Program-made: the position numbers and the translations under genes
Origin: Thelonectria olida
Taxonomy: Eukaryota > Ascomycota > Sordariomycetes > Hypocreales > Nectriaceae
NCBI GenBank assembly: GCA_020736575.1
Contig: JAGPYM010000017.1
Span: forward strand, 806,001 to 870,000
Direction of reading: 5' to 3'
Length of the DNA stretch: 64,000 nucleotides
The notes under the pieces: generated by a model
Database searches by the model: none
What the model was told of the DNA's origin: nothing
The model's input: the letters and a program-made list of their open reading frames with translations, nothing else
Part shown: one piece after another, positions 45,667 through 57,984 of the stretch
Numbering within the stretch: the stretch's first letter is position 1
Layout of the letters: each line of letters starts with the position of its first letter

Positions 45667-45912
45667 GAGCGCGAACCTTTTCTTTCAACAATTTGTCGAC
45701 ATGTTTGAAATTGATTACCCAGGAACAACAAGCGAGGTGTTTTGGACTGGCACGCAAACTATAGATCTCCGTTTGGGAAAAACGCAAAAAGTTGCACAAG
45801 CAAGCGATGCATTGGTTTTTTTGGCTATAGAATTTGATGTATTTTTGTCTTTATCCTCATCGTCAATCGTGATATCTATTCAGTTGTACTATAGTACATA
45901 TCCTACTCATGC

Positions 45913-47839
45913 TTATTTAAAGAATAATTGCCTCTGCCTCGGGTCGACTCCCCGCGGCCGTCCCCTCTTCTTCTCTACCCCCCGAGGCTTCTTGGCCTCG
46001 GGCAGTGGTATTGATGGACCATCAGCCTGAACCGCATCACGGATCGTTTGGCGAGATAGACAAAGGTCGATATGCTGATTGAACTGTCGTTCATCGGCTA
46101 TTTGTGGACGACTGCAGATAGGACAATTCCACCACTCTTCTTCCGGGGCCGAGACTGCTTTTTTGGGGTTGGGTACAATCTCTTTACCATGACTTCGTCG
46201 TGGAGACCCATCAGTCTCGCCGTCAAGTTTGCTCGAAGGATCATCTGTAAGGTCATCCCCATCGCCACTTTGGAATTCGTCCTCTGGCCATTGCTCCCAC
46301 TCTCCCTCTTCGTCACCAGCCTTCCTCTTGAGAGTGCCATCAGATTGCTCGCCTGGGTCGGTTGCCCGGGATCGAAATCCAAAAAACGCCATGGTATCAG
46401 GCTTCTTGGTGCTGGTGAGGTGTGTGACGCGCAGTCCCATCAGGCGTAACCTCATAGCTGGCATGTCTTGTTGCAGCTTGGTCAAAATGGGCAGTGCATA
46501 GTTGTAGAGGTCATCAGCAAGGCAGATGGCCCTCGGAACGACAGCCTGGCGAGTATAGACCTCGAAGGTATGCAATTTTACCTTGAGGCAAAGAGTGCGA
46601 CCCTTGCATTCAGCACGCTTCAGATCCTTCTCGAGTTCTTCAGCAGTCCATCGAAGTTTTTCTCTAAGCTTCTCGGGATCGGACATTTCGCGAAAGGTAC
46701 TCTCGGTACCCACACTCTTGCGCTCGTATTCCTCTGCAGGCTGGATCTTTGTGCGGCCGAGCCCAAGGTAACAACGGAATAGGAACTCTGACGTCTTGTC
46801 GCCAAAGAGTGGGTTGAGGAGTTGCCTTTGTCCATAAATGTTGCCGCATGTCTTGATACCTAGCTCCGAGAGCTCTCTCTCGAGAACTCGACCGATTCCA
46901 GTGACTTTGCGGGTTGGAAGATCCCTCATGAATGCCATGATGGTGGTCCGATCGCGCGGCAGGACATATTGTCCATTTGGTTTGTTGAAGTTGGAGCAAA
47001 TCTTCGCAAGCTTGGCATTTGCCGCAATTCCGGCTGATACGGTGATTTTAGTCTTCTCGTGTACCTCCCTTCTCATCTGTTCAACGACTTCGGCAGGATC
47101 CATACTATTCTCCTCACAGTACTCGGTGATGTTCAGGTAAGCCTCGTCGATGCTGGCACTTTCGAATCGTGGATCGTAGTTGGCGAGAACTTCTCTTATT
47201 TCCTGGGCCTTGGCATTGTACTTATCAAAGTTGAGTTTGATGAAAATCAGGTTCGGACACAACTGCTTGGCCACAAAGCCAGCCATTCCGGATCGGCATC
47301 CATATTGACGCGCCACATAGTTGCAGGTAGTTAAGACACCACCTCCCACAGCGAACGGGAGGTCCTTGAGTTCCGGGCGATCGAGTAGTTCTACAGATGC
47401 ATAAAAGGCGTCGCAGTCGACATGGACAATGTGTTGGGTCAAATCTCTGGTGACTTCGAGTTCTGAAATCAAGCGATCGGCGTTGCGGAATTCTCGTGTG
47501 AGGTCTTGCTTTTCGAGAGCGGCTTTTCGTGCTTTTATTCGATCGATTTTTTCGGTCAGTACCTTGTCGCGAACTTCTTCCCGGTTGAAGAACTTTGAGC
47601 CTTTAGAAGCATTGTAGATGATTTCGGAAACCTAGTGATTGGATGGTGAGGGATAGTTGAGAACAGGAAATGGGTGATCGTACCTTGCTCTGATCGACCT
47701 TGTCTTGGCCCGCTTTTAGAAGAGAAGGCCCAAGTAGTGAATACTTGAGCGTTTTGAGATTGTCATCGACGGGTTCATCGTTGTCGTCTCGGGAATAGTT
47801 GGAGGTTGGTAACTCCTCCGGCTGATCGGTCGACGTCAT
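45913..47839 (-). CDS. DNA polymerase kappa (Y-family, DinB-like)
   Basis: Exons 47839-47684 and 47631-45913 give 624 residues. This is a translesion polymerase that copies past bulky minor-groove lesions in the nucleus. The N-clasp (KGSKFFNREEVRDKVLTEKI), the first catalytic block HVDCDAFYASVE with D124, and SIDEAYLN with D214-E215 are intact, as are the fingers VARQYGCRSGM and the little-finger region. A ubiquitin-binding zinc finger of the UBZ4 type lies at 555-576 (C-x2-C-x13-H-x3-C, CPIC to HIDLC). The last residues QRQLFFK resemble a PCNA-interacting peptide. The first in-frame ATG (47839) is used; the frame stays open upstream without another ATG. Divergent from the gene at 48439. Confidence 0.93.
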
Positions 47840-48438
47840 CTCGAAGAGAATTCTCTCATGCGACAAAACTGCATCATGGTCTTGTGTCGAGGACTCGGTT
47901 TGACTGGCCGTCGCGTCTCGAGATACGGCTGACGAGCTGAGACGTGATGATTGCCCCTCTGAGAATGGACGCGTTCGAGGCAGCGGCGCGAGGTCACGTG
48001 GGCCAGCTTACTTGAGAATCACACCCAAAGCTCGGAAATGTGACGGTGATGTGGTGGGGGCCAACGTGGAACACTGTCCAACGTCACCAAGGGTCTTTTC
48101 ACCATGATTGGCCATGCTAAAGCTTCCCCTCCTCCATGAGCAACCAAGAGTGGTCGATTAAGCGCCGACATCAACGGCGACACCATGTTAGCCATGTGTA
48201 GTATCGCCCCTCGAATCATATGCCAAGTGGCCCACGAGGGGAGAGGTACAAAACCCAAGCTTCCGCAAGTTGCTCGACTTGGGTCGCATTTTCTCGACCG
48301 CTCTCTTCTCAAGATTCTGATTCCTTGTCTTGCGCTGTTGCTGGTCGCGACGACGAGTGTCACCAAGCTCTTTTACGTGTGATTATCCATACATCAAGAT
48401 CGCTGCTAGCTGGAGTCCCAGCTGCTTAATCCAACACT
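47840..48438. promoter_or_regulatory. Divergent promoter region of polymerase kappa and an unknown gene
   Basis: 599 bp between two outward-facing start codons. A CACGTG palindrome is present at about 47995-48000. Nothing else assigned. Confidence 0.5.
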
Positions 48439-49800
48439 ATGGCGGCGCGTCCTGGGGAGGAGAACGTCGCTACACTGTGAGTCTCCAGACTGGCAATGAA
48501 GAGGGGTCACTCCATTGTTGACCTATTCACCAACAGCTTCGGAGATATCCATTACTTTTACGGACCGCCAGAGGAAAAGCCTCGTCACCATCGATTCGAT
48601 CAGGGCTCCTACGTGTATCTCTTTGAGAACGCAAACGAGCACCGTTGTCGCGTTGAGGTTGCCAACCATCCGGGCACCGATGACCAAGACGCCTTTGATG
48701 GCTGTAAGATACCACGGCAATTCATTGGAAAATGAGCCCACGCTGACTTTGCTGTGCCGGCAGTCTTGGACCAAACCCACCTGCGATACTCTTACAAGCA
48801 AACTTGCAAGGTGTCGCTGACGGTAGCTGACAACGTGGATCAGAGCGAATGGCACCTACCGACCTACGACCCGCGAAATGAAAACAAATATTATTACAAA
48901 CTCCATTCGCTAGATATTTACTTCTTCACGCAACAAGATGCCCTCAAGTTCGTCAATGGCGTGAGGATGGTGATCCAGCCCTCACAGGTTGAAGTTCTCG
49001 ACGAGCCCGGCCCTCCTCCCCAGCCAGCGCCCATGAGTTCGGTCGTACAACAACTCGAGCACCTTGCCGTATCTGATCCGCAGTATGGAGCGGCGAACCA
49101 GGCCTCGCAAAGCTCCCAGAGTTTTGCGCCACCCCCGAAGGCCCCGGAAGACAACACAAGAGCGCCAGAGAGTTTTGTGCCCATACCATACAACCCAGCT
49201 GCTCCAGCTGCTCCAGAGACAATCCAACATCGAGAGAAGACCCCTCCTCCGGACGAAGACCCATTGAACCCTCTCGCGGTAGCCGTCGCATACGATTACT
49301 CGAAGCAACCATTCACACCTGGCATGCCACCCCCATCACAATTCCCGCCTGGTGGATTGACAAGCCCTGGGTTACCTCCACCACAGTTTGGTGCCCCGCA
49401 TCCAGGTATTCAGCGGACACAGACAATGCCTGCCCTTGGCCAGAGCCACGCCTACGGCGCCTCGTTCCCTGGTCCACCGGCAACGCAACCGCCACCTCAG
49501 CAAGCCGTTGCCCAGCCTCCAGGGCAGCCAACACCACCAGCGGCGAACCCGGGAGTCCCGCCTCCTCCCCCCGGCGGCTTCTCGTGCACGCCACAAGCGA
49601 CGCAGGCAAATAATCCTGGATATCCCGACTACGGCATTCATCAGCAAGTCTACCGACCGTCACAGGCCGAGCTGGCTAAGTACGAAAAGAACCCGTATCA
49701 ACCCAAGACTGAGCCGAGGGGTAGACTCGAAGAGAACGCAGGACGATTGGAGCGAGGTGTTACGGGCATGTTTAAGAAGTTTGAGAAGAAGTTTGGTTAG
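48439..49800 (+). CDS. Conserved-looking fungal protein with Pro-rich centre, unknown function
   Basis: Exons 48439-48476, 48537-48703 and 48764-49800 give 413 residues. The first 160 residues look like a compact domain (start MAARPGEENVATLFGDIHYF, then SYVYLFENANEHRCRVEVAN and YYYKLHSLDIYFFTQQDAL) with alternating beta-like hydrophobics. The middle (about 170-350) is Pro/Gln/Ala-rich and disordered, with repeated PPPP-type motifs that could bind SH3 or WW domains. The end (RLEENAGRLERGVTGMFKKF) is an amphipathic helix. I do not recognise the family. There is no signal peptide and no membrane segment, so a cytosolic or nuclear location is likely. The regular splice sites and continuous domain across three exons make the gene itself secure. 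Confidence 0.8.
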
Positions 49801-52800
49801 CTGTGGCATTTGTCTTGGGCGGTAGGCTGCTTGGTTGGATGGCTTGGAGTTTGGAGCATATTTTCCAATCCGGGGTCAAAGGGTTCCAGCGCTCTGTACG
49901 CATCAGAGCCCTTTGATGGTGGCTCTTTTCCTGTCCCATTAAGTAATTTCCTAATGAAATTGTCAGGGTGTGCTGGTCACCGTTATGAAAACTGGAATGA
50001 CTTGTTGTTTTGTGGTTTAGCGAGAGGCCCACAGACTGATGCCAGCCATCCGAGCTGACGCCAAATGGTATCATGGTGTGACGTGTTATAAGTCACAGAC
50101 TGAATGAAGACTGGGAATGGCATCAATGGGAACATTGTGTCTTTCGCAAGGACGGAGGGCGCGTAAAGTGTGTCTCACCGCTTAAGTCTAAGGAGTACAG
50201 GGAAGGTGAGTGTCTGTTGTTGAAGTTCCTGTTCAGGTGTTCGCTCGTGGTGTCTTCAAGGTGGCACCTGTGATTCTAGGGTAATGCCAGAGATGTTGTC
50301 CCAACCACACAAATATGACCAGAATGAAAGACGTGGGGAATCACGAGACAAATATGCCCTGCTGTCAAGCCACAGCGCTTGGGTCAAAATGAATTGATTT
50401 CGGTCCCATTCTCTTCAGAGTTCGGACGGCACTATCTACCAATCTTAGCCAGTAGCTTCCGTCGTTCATGCGAAAACGAAGACAGGCATACGTGCAGGCT
50501 CACCAGTCCTCATGCACCTAGCAGAAGAAGTACGTTTGGTCTGTCAGATCCGCAGTGCTGAAAATAGCAGCACTTTTTTCCTCCTCTGATTGTTTCAACG
50601 AATAGGTCACCTTTCAGCCATTGCACCTGCAGCCAGCGTGAGCGTGGCTGACACCGTTTCCTGCAATGGGACAGAGCATGTCATTGAGACGTCGCCCGGA
50701 GAGACACTGAGGATTTTTTCTCGTTCAGGCTGCTAGTGTGGCCTGTCAATTCCCCTTTCAATTCAGAAATTGCTATGAAGTCATGTTCCTCCGCCCCAAG
50801 GATTGACTCCTCCCGTTCGTTGGCGGGAGATGAGGCATTCAGAGCGTCAACCTTAGTCTCAGAAAGTAGTTAACTTGAACAATGACTAATAAAGATGGGA
50901 AGGGTCGTCGAAAGTACACAGAACGGGTTCTGCATGGGCCGTTCATTAGAGACCTTTACCGTTTCAACCATGGTTGGATTGCGATGCTCGCCCAAAAGTC
51001 TGATTTACTCATAGGTAGGTAACTCAAGAAGGCCTCTTGGGCAGATGCAGATATATATAGATCCCTGACCGAAAGCTGAGAAATTGCATGAACCATGCAT
51101 TGAATTATCTGCATTGAATGTGTGCAAGGTGTGTCTAAGGGATTGTATGGTCGGCAACCTGCGTGCGAAATGAACGAGCTGTTGTGCGATCCAGTGCAGT
51201 CTGTCGCGTTGCTGTGGGGAGAATTAAGGAACCTTCGGAAAGCCACTGCGGGCAATGGCTGTGCCACTCCAATACGAGGGATCACGAAGTACTACAGCAG
51301 AGGCCTTTTCATCAGATCAGTCCACGGTGGCCAATTCCAACATTGAAAGCATCTGCACGAATATCTAGACGTAACGTTGGTATTTCCTACATAGAAGCTT
51401 CTTGATACCTGTTCTGATTGTTGAGGTGTGATGGTCATCCAGCTGACAGCCGCCTGACCAGGATGCGAGGGGCTAAGTGCTCAGCCACAAGCTACCAAAT
51501 CAAGCCTCCCGACGACAATCAAGAAGCAATGCAGGCAGGCAAACCAAGGATGACATTTTGCTGCATCTTGGCTTTTCAGCGTCAATCAATTTGAAGGATG
51601 AGTGGCGGCGGAGGACGTGGAGCAGGAGGCCTTTCGCCCTTTTCTTCCGTGTTGCGAGTTGAGGAATCCAGGGTCCATGGATCTGGATATGATTGCGCAA
51701 CTGGCAGTCGTGGAAGTGGCTAGTTCACATAAGGTGACAGGGGTGCGTCATCTTGGCCTCACTCCTACGAGGCGTTTTCAATGCTGCCAGAAGAAGAGTT
51801 GCTCCATCTTGGTGCAAAACTAACCACAAATGACTGGGAATGAATACACCGTATTACCATGTTTCGTACGACCTCTTCACCTGCATTCCAAGGATTGGGT
51901 TGTGAATGCTCTTTACCAGCCACAGGTACCAACCAATAGCACATGCAACGATGCTTGGGAGTGGCAGCCAACTCACACGGATACGCACAGACGGGAAACC
52001 ACAACGCCCGGTAAAGGACGGATGGAGGAAGGCACCAATGTATCATGGAATCAATTCATCTCTGGCTCTTTCCCTTTGGAGCATGTGTGTGCGACTGTCT
52101 CATCTCATCTCATCATACCCCTCCCATCTTACTTAAACATCCCCCACCATTGCATCGCCACATCTCGCTCTCTCTCTCACTCTCTTCCTTATCATCTCGC
52201 CTCAAACGTTCATCGATAACTATTGCATCATTCGCATCCGACTCGCTCGCTCAACGAAAACCGAAAAGGGCACAGTTGATAACTAAGCCCTAATCAAAGG
52301 CGGGAAAAGAACATCCTCTCGAGGCTTCTGAAGGTTGCTTGACTGAGGCAGGGACACCACCCTCCTCCTGATGTCACCCAACGTCGATCTCCTTGCTGCG
52401 GAGCATCGGTAGAGCCGGCCTTACCTGTGACGACGGCACTGGCGGCGGACAGCCCGGCCCACTGTGGACGCCAGTTTAACTGCTGGCAACGGCTGTGACG
52501 ACAGCTGCTTTTGCCCTCGCTTCACCTTGCGACCACTTCTTCCCTTTTTGTTCCCTTTTCGTATCCGTCTCTTTATTCTTCGGGTAACCTCGTTCCTCAT
52601 CTTCCGTCTTACTGCTCGATATTAACTTGGTGGACGGGCCAACCATCGTCCCTTGCTCCTCTTGCGTCCCAGCTCCAGCTCCAAATTCCAACGACTCACG
52701 AAGCCAAGGAGCCCTGGGAAGAAAGCGGGACTAACCCGGGCCAGGCCAAGCCTGCTCAGCCAACCAACCTCGCATCCGACACGGCGGCTGTGCCTGGAAA

Positions 52801-53062
52801 AAGGTTCCTCGTCCGACGCAACACGCCGAACGAGAGGCAGGGAAACGTACACAAACCTTCGTGGGCGCCCCGTGCCAAAACCTCCAACATTCACATCCTT
52901 CCTGGACCTCCAAATTCACTGTTCGCCGTTGCAATCCATTACCTTTTAGGAAGCCTCCAGCCAGCGAGTCCATCGTCCATCGTCAATCGACTCTCCGACT
53001 AGGCTCCCGTCCGCTCGCCGGTGCAGCAGCTACCTGCTCTGCATGTCGCAACCGAAACCAAA
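49801..53062. other. 3.3-kb intergenic region with long leader of the next gene
   Basis: No gene supported. From about 52510 to 53000 a frame is open (163 codons) in phase with the downstream ATG but has no ATG and ends in a stop, so it is read as leader. CT-rich sequence near 52140-52200 fits a promoter/leader. Confidence 0.5.
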
Positions 53063-54575
53063 ATGTACCTAAACCATGCGGAACCTCGTGGCTGGGAAAC
53101 TCGCCAGCTTCAACCGCCAGGACAATCAAATCGCAACAACACCAGTAACAACAACAATGACAACAACGACAGCAATAGCGTATCCACGTCCACCATCGTT
53201 TTCATTGTAAGTCGGCACGAGGCGGCGTCACTGCCCATTCCTGGGCGTTAGCTTAGACCATCTTACTCATGTTATTTTGCAGGTTGTTGCCTCCGTCGTT
53301 GCTTTACTACTCGTTGCCGTAGTCTGGGTTTGCTATGCCCGAAAAAGACCTCGAAAAGCACTACTCCCGGGACAGGCCGACAAGAAGAAGCCGGGATTCC
53401 TTGGACGAATCTCCGGTCGCCTCCGTGGTGGCAACTACGAGCAAGCCGCTGCCGCTGACGATTCAGACCAGTCGCACCAGCTCAATGCAACTCGAAGCAG
53501 CAGGCGTAACAATAATGCCGCGCAGACCACGAACCGAGGCAGTACGACCACTACGGCTGCTGTTGACCGCAATACATCTGTACGATCCGTTATGACTTTG
53601 CCCGCTTACCGACAGAGTGCGGCGACCACCGAACAAGTGTTGGGGCGGGAAGGAGAGCGAGATGGAATCGATATGATAGTGGATCTCCCAACCCAGGAGG
53701 AAGAGGAAGAACTACGAGACCAGGAAATGGCCACACTCTACCAGATTCGGACAACAAGACGACAGTTGGTGGCAGAGCGGGATGAGAGGCGGGAGCAGCG
53801 GCGTGATGCACGAAGACGAGGCGATAGAACCGCCCTCGAGGACCTCCGTAATCGAACGCGAGCAGCAAACGAGGATACTACCCTTAGAGACCTTCGTTCG
53901 GAGGTTGAGCGGATTAAGGAGTCGCGCAACCGATCTGTATCGAGCGTCTCATATGCAGACGTCGGCCTCGCTCGTCACGATGGAACAAGAATCCGAGCCA
54001 ACAGCTCTGAAAGCGAACGAGTGGGATTGCTTTCCGACGCAGGCAGCATCAGCCTAGGGCACCAACGTGGACGCAGTGCGAGCTCTGCCGCAAGTGCCGA
54101 TAGTGACATTGTAAGTCTGACGCCGACTCGCACTCGTGGTGACTCCCAGTCAGGAGGGCTTTGGGTCACGAACACGAACGGGACGAACAGGTCGGGGTCG
54201 AATTCTGATTTTGCCGAGACCGACTTGGGTGACACAGCAATGCCCCCGCCGGAGTATGAAGATGTGTCATTATACGAGGATAACCGATCGACGACGCCTA
54301 TGAACGAGCCGCCTCCAGATTATCCAGGCCCTTATCGATCGGGCTCTCAAAGAACACAACGCAGTCTGGCCCCAACAGTGCAGACCGAGGACCGTACTGG
54401 TCAACGGGAAGACGACGTGGAACAGGACGGCCAACTTACTCCCCGGCCGGCAGGTCGCGGGGTCGGTGGCATCCCACAACTACCGAGTTTGAGAATTCCT
54501 CAGCTCCCAGAAATCGTCATTGAGCCATCAAGCGCTCATCCCCGAGATGACGACGGACGTACAGGCTTGAAATGA
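53063..54575 (+). CDS. Single-pass membrane protein with long Ser/Arg-rich cytosolic tail, unknown function
   Basis: Exons 53063-53206 and 53283-54575 give 478 residues. A short polar N-terminus (MYLNHAEPRGWETRQ, then an Asn-rich run) is followed by one strong membrane segment built across the splice junction (IVFIVVASVVALLLVAVVWV) and a basic stop-transfer CYARKRPRK. No signal peptide is present, so a type III (N-out) or tail-in topology is inferred. The tail has a charged coiled-coil-like stretch (about residues 210-260, QEEEEELRDQEMATLYQIRT onward), Ser/Thr-rich regions, and PPPEYED and PPPDYPGP motifs that fit WW-domain/arrestin-type ubiquitin-ligase binding (PPxY-like). No named family was recognised. 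The intron is 76 nt. Confidence 0.8.
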
Positions 54576-56667
54576 AACGGTTTCTTTCGTTTCTTGGGTT
54601 TTGTCTGATTTTATTTGGCCAATTTTCACTTGTTTACACGGAAGCATGGAGTCTGGTTTTGGGTAATAACGATGATGACTTATGGAGGAGTATTGGCCCC
54701 AAGAGAACAAGACTTACAGCAGCCCAACCAGTTGGATGCCGTTACATTCATGTTTTGGATCTGCTGATTGGAAATATATGTGAGCCAGGCATGAAAAGCC
54801 TGCGATGTAATAGATGGACTATGAGAGCAGTGGCAGCCACGGACAGCGACGACCACAATAGGTCGATGTTTCGTGGCGATGCACATTAGATGTCGACGAA
54901 AGTATCTGAAGTTCCATACCTGATGAATTATTATATGATGGTTTCGTCCAGGACTCGAGATGCTGGGTAGGCTTCGTGATTCTCGCTCGCAGCGCTTGAG
55001 ATGCGGCTTCTCGAAGGGAGGGTTTGTTGTACGGGCCAACGACCTGCCTGTCCTGAGTCCACATGTGAAACCGAAGCTTACATGACGCATTTGGGCGTCA
55101 TGGGTGCAGCCACATGTTGAGGTCCACCAACAAGGACAAAAGTGCCGACAGTTGCTGGAGAGGCAGAGGGCGTTCCTTAGGTGAAGTGACGGCAAAGGGA
55201 AGGGAAGGAAAACAGGTGGTTGAGGAGGGATAATGTTGGAATGTGGAGGTAGCTGAGAAGTGAGGAGGTTCAGGTGGATTTGGAGAGGCCATGGCTCGCT
55301 CAATGTTTGGCAATTCTCTTACGTTGGGCTGCTCGCTTACGGTTTGAACAGGAGATGCTGCGATAATGATGTAGAAATCACGATAGCATCTCGGCGCGGT
55401 GAACCGAAGGTGAGATGGTAATACGGATATATGCGTAAGAGACAAGGTTAACACTGCTCCGTAAATAAGCAACACGGGTAAGGCAATTTTGAGAGGGAGA
55501 AGAAGAAACGGTATGATAAGTACCTATGTAGGTGATGTAAAGAGACTGGTCGAGACGGCAACACAACGACAGTGTTGCCAAATGCTGCCCGTTGGGCTTA
55601 TGAAAGCTTTAGCTAAGCTTTAGATGGAGCCGCGCGCGAAGATGATTGCCAAGCAGGGCTGCAGAAGGAAGTGCGGGGTTTGTCAGGCTCTTGTAATGCT
55701 GCAACGGGCCTGTGGGTGGGTACGTACCGGCCAACCCCCCGCTTCGATGTGGTCGAGGAGCAATCTGGGTTCATCAGCATTTACTCAGCAGCGAATTGAA
55801 CAGGACAAGTTGTGCTCGCGAGTAGGCAACTAGCTTGAGGTTGGGAGAAGAGGGGGTGAGTCCATTGAAGCGCCATGGGTGCGAATTCTACTGTTCCTGG
55901 CCTTGATCGGGAGGGGCTCCAAGGTTTGCACCACCAGAGACCCCAGTGGCCATGACAGAGATCTGCTACTGTAAGCTGCACGTTGGAGCAACAAGCAACG
56001 TGGAATCAGTAATCGAGGCGCGGGAACTCGGCGTCAAGACGTTCTCACGGCAAACGGACGGATGCTTATGAATCAATGAAAACTCTCTATAGTACCGTCT
56101 TGAGATCAATGCTTGTTGAGGCTAATGGGAGGAGTGAGGAACTAAGCTACATACTGATGCTTGTCCGGACGAGCCATGCCGCAGAGGCTCATGCCAAATG
56201 CTTTCATCCAGACAAGGCTCGATAACGGGACACGTAACCTGTAGACTGCCATATTATCCATTAACAAAGGAAAAAGACGGGTGCCAACGTCGTCCCTGCA
56301 ACCGAACGAGGGCGTGTGAGAGTGAGACGGACCCGTATGATCTCATGGCGGCGTTGGCGGTGGACCGTAGAGGTGCCTCCCGCCTGCGGCTCCCACCAAA
56401 CCATGTTTACCCATCCACCGGCGCATCGATTGGATTTGCCCTCGATGAGTGATGGGGGGCCGGGGGGGCGTGCAGCTACTCGAGTTTGGGAACCGATCCA
56501 GCTTCATGCAAGCTCCCAAGAAGGTATAAGACAGCTCTGAGCTCCCCTCCTCTCCGGCCCTTCTCTCTTCTGTTCCTGTCTTCTCCAGTCAACTCTTCTA
56601 TCTCTTCAGCGATTATACCCAACACTCTCCGTCTTTATACCCGCTTCACAAGCAAATCTTAATCACA
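54576..56667. other. 2.1-kb intergenic region
   Basis: No gene firmly supported. A 64-residue open frame on the minus strand (ATG at 55292) looks slightly protein-like but has no support. The WrbA promoter lies at the right end. Confidence 0.45.
56525..56530 (+). promoter_or_regulatory. TATA-like element of the WrbA gene
   Basis: TATAAG about 140 bp upstream of the ATG, followed by a pyrimidine-rich leader. Position and sequence only. Confidence 0.35.
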
Positions 56668-57523
56668 ATGGCTCCCAAGATTGCTGTCGTTTACGTGAGT
56701 AGCTGACTGCCCCTCTCCAGCTTCAATAAGCTTCGGTAACCCCGCCGAGCTTCCTCAATACATCACAACCCATTACAGCATGAGTGTTGCCGATGATCCG
56801 ACTCTTCATATTCACTCAATTTCACTCGTTTCAGACCTCACCGCTAATCATGGCCTCTCTCGCAGTACTCGATGTACGGCCACATCAAGCAGTTGGCCGA
56901 GGCCGAGAAGGCCGGTATCGAAAAGGCCGGCGGCGTTGCCGACCTCTACCAGCTCCCCGAGACGCTCTCTGAGGAGGTCCTCGGCAAGATGCACGCTCCC
57001 CCCAAGCCCGCCGACGTCCCCGTCCTGTCCGACCCCTCCGTCCTCGAGGGCTACGATGCCTTCCTCCTCGGCATTCCCACCCGATACGGCAACTTCCCTG
57101 CCCAGTGGAAGGTATGATAGAGATCCCGGCTGATGTATTCAGAGGAGCATTCGGAATACTGACTCAATTGCTTCGCGACAGACTTTCTGGGACCAGACTG
57201 GTAAGCAGTGGCAGACTGGTGGCTTCTGGGGCAAGTATGCCGGTCTCTTCATCTCCACTGGCACCCTCGGCGGTGGACAGGAGTCGACTGCCATTGCCGC
57301 TATGTCCACCCTTGCCCACCACGGCATCATCTACGTTCCCTTTGGTTACGCCAAGGCCTTTGGCCTCATGGCCGACCTGAGCGAGGTCCACGGTGGCAGC
57401 CCCTGGGGTGCCGGTACCTTTGCCGGTGCCGACGGATCGCGCCAGCCCAGCGCTCGCGAGCTCGAGATTGCCACGATCCAGGGCGAGGAGTTCGCCAAGA
57501 CGGTTGCCAAGGCCTCTGGTTGA
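56668..57523 (+). CDS. WrbA-type NAD(P)H:quinone oxidoreductase (flavodoxin-like)
   Basis: Exons 56668-56694, 56866-57111 and 57182-57523 give 204 residues. The FMN-binding flavodoxin fold is clear: [20 protein letters not shown] at the N-terminus, [40 protein letters not shown] and a C-terminal [19 protein letters not shown]. WrbA proteins reduce quinones by two electrons and protect against oxidative stress; fungal members include Alt a 7-type allergens and yeast Pst2, Rfs1 and Ycp4. The 171-nt first intron follows only nine codons. The stop is UGA in the context GGT-TGA-CTG, and the same frame continues open for 59 more codons to TAG at 57701-57703, ending GPCGLPAKCTVQ, a CaaX-like tail. 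Some fungal members carry such Cys-ended tails, so the true protein may be longer through readthrough. Confidence 0.92.
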
Positions 57524-57703
57524 CTGCATGGCAGCGAGGCTAAGCCCCCCGTGGTCAACGGGAGCGAGCAGCAGAAACCTGTGAAGGGAACGCCTCCCGC
57601 GTCGATGGCGGCGAAGAAGCAGGCCGGTTCTGAGGGGCCCAAGGAGCAAAAGGAAGTCAAGGAGGGACCTTGCGGGCTGCCGGCCAAGTGCACTGTGCAA
57701 TAG
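57524..57703 (+). other. In-frame extension after the WrbA UGA stop (possible readthrough tail)
   Basis: 59 sense codons in the same frame as the WrbA coding sequence, without a splice solution that removes the UGA. The composition (Lys, Glu, Pro, Ala, Gly) is that of a flexible linker, and it ends CGLPAKCTVQ: a Cys pair with the last four residues fitting a CaaX prenylation box. It could be translated by UGA readthrough, be the ancestral tail cut off by a recent nonsense change, or reflect a base error. Confidence 0.5.
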
Positions 57704-57984
57704 ACAGACGAAAATGATAATAATCCACGAAACTTAACATAGGGTCATGATGACCAATTCTATCAATTCAAATTATATGCTGAATTCTCGGTTCATGTGC
57801 TGAAAGAGTGACTATTGTGACCTGCACACATCCATTCATTGATTTCGTATAAATGCCTTGCTCTGAACTCCAGATGCTTTGCTTGCTCATCAAAATACAA
57901 AACGGGTATCGACCTATTATTTTCCCAATCACAGCCAAATTCCTTTTTTTTTTTTAACATTTCTGTTCTCGTTGGTTGGCGACA

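Noticed and set aside
52511..53002. 163-codon frame upstream of and in phase with the single-pass membrane protein
   Set aside because: It starts only from TTG, contains no ATG and ends in a stop before the real ATG; taken as leader.
55098..55292. 64-codon minus-strand ORF starting MASPNPPEPPHFS
   Set aside because: Somewhat protein-like, but no homology, no convincing intron to extend it and no promoter evidence; not called.
57519..57534. Splicing out the WrbA UGA by an intron starting at GTTGAC
   Set aside because: The nearest acceptor gives a 16-nt intron, and acceptors farther on (ends at 57564, 57568, 57571, 57574) all break the frame; the donor is also weak.
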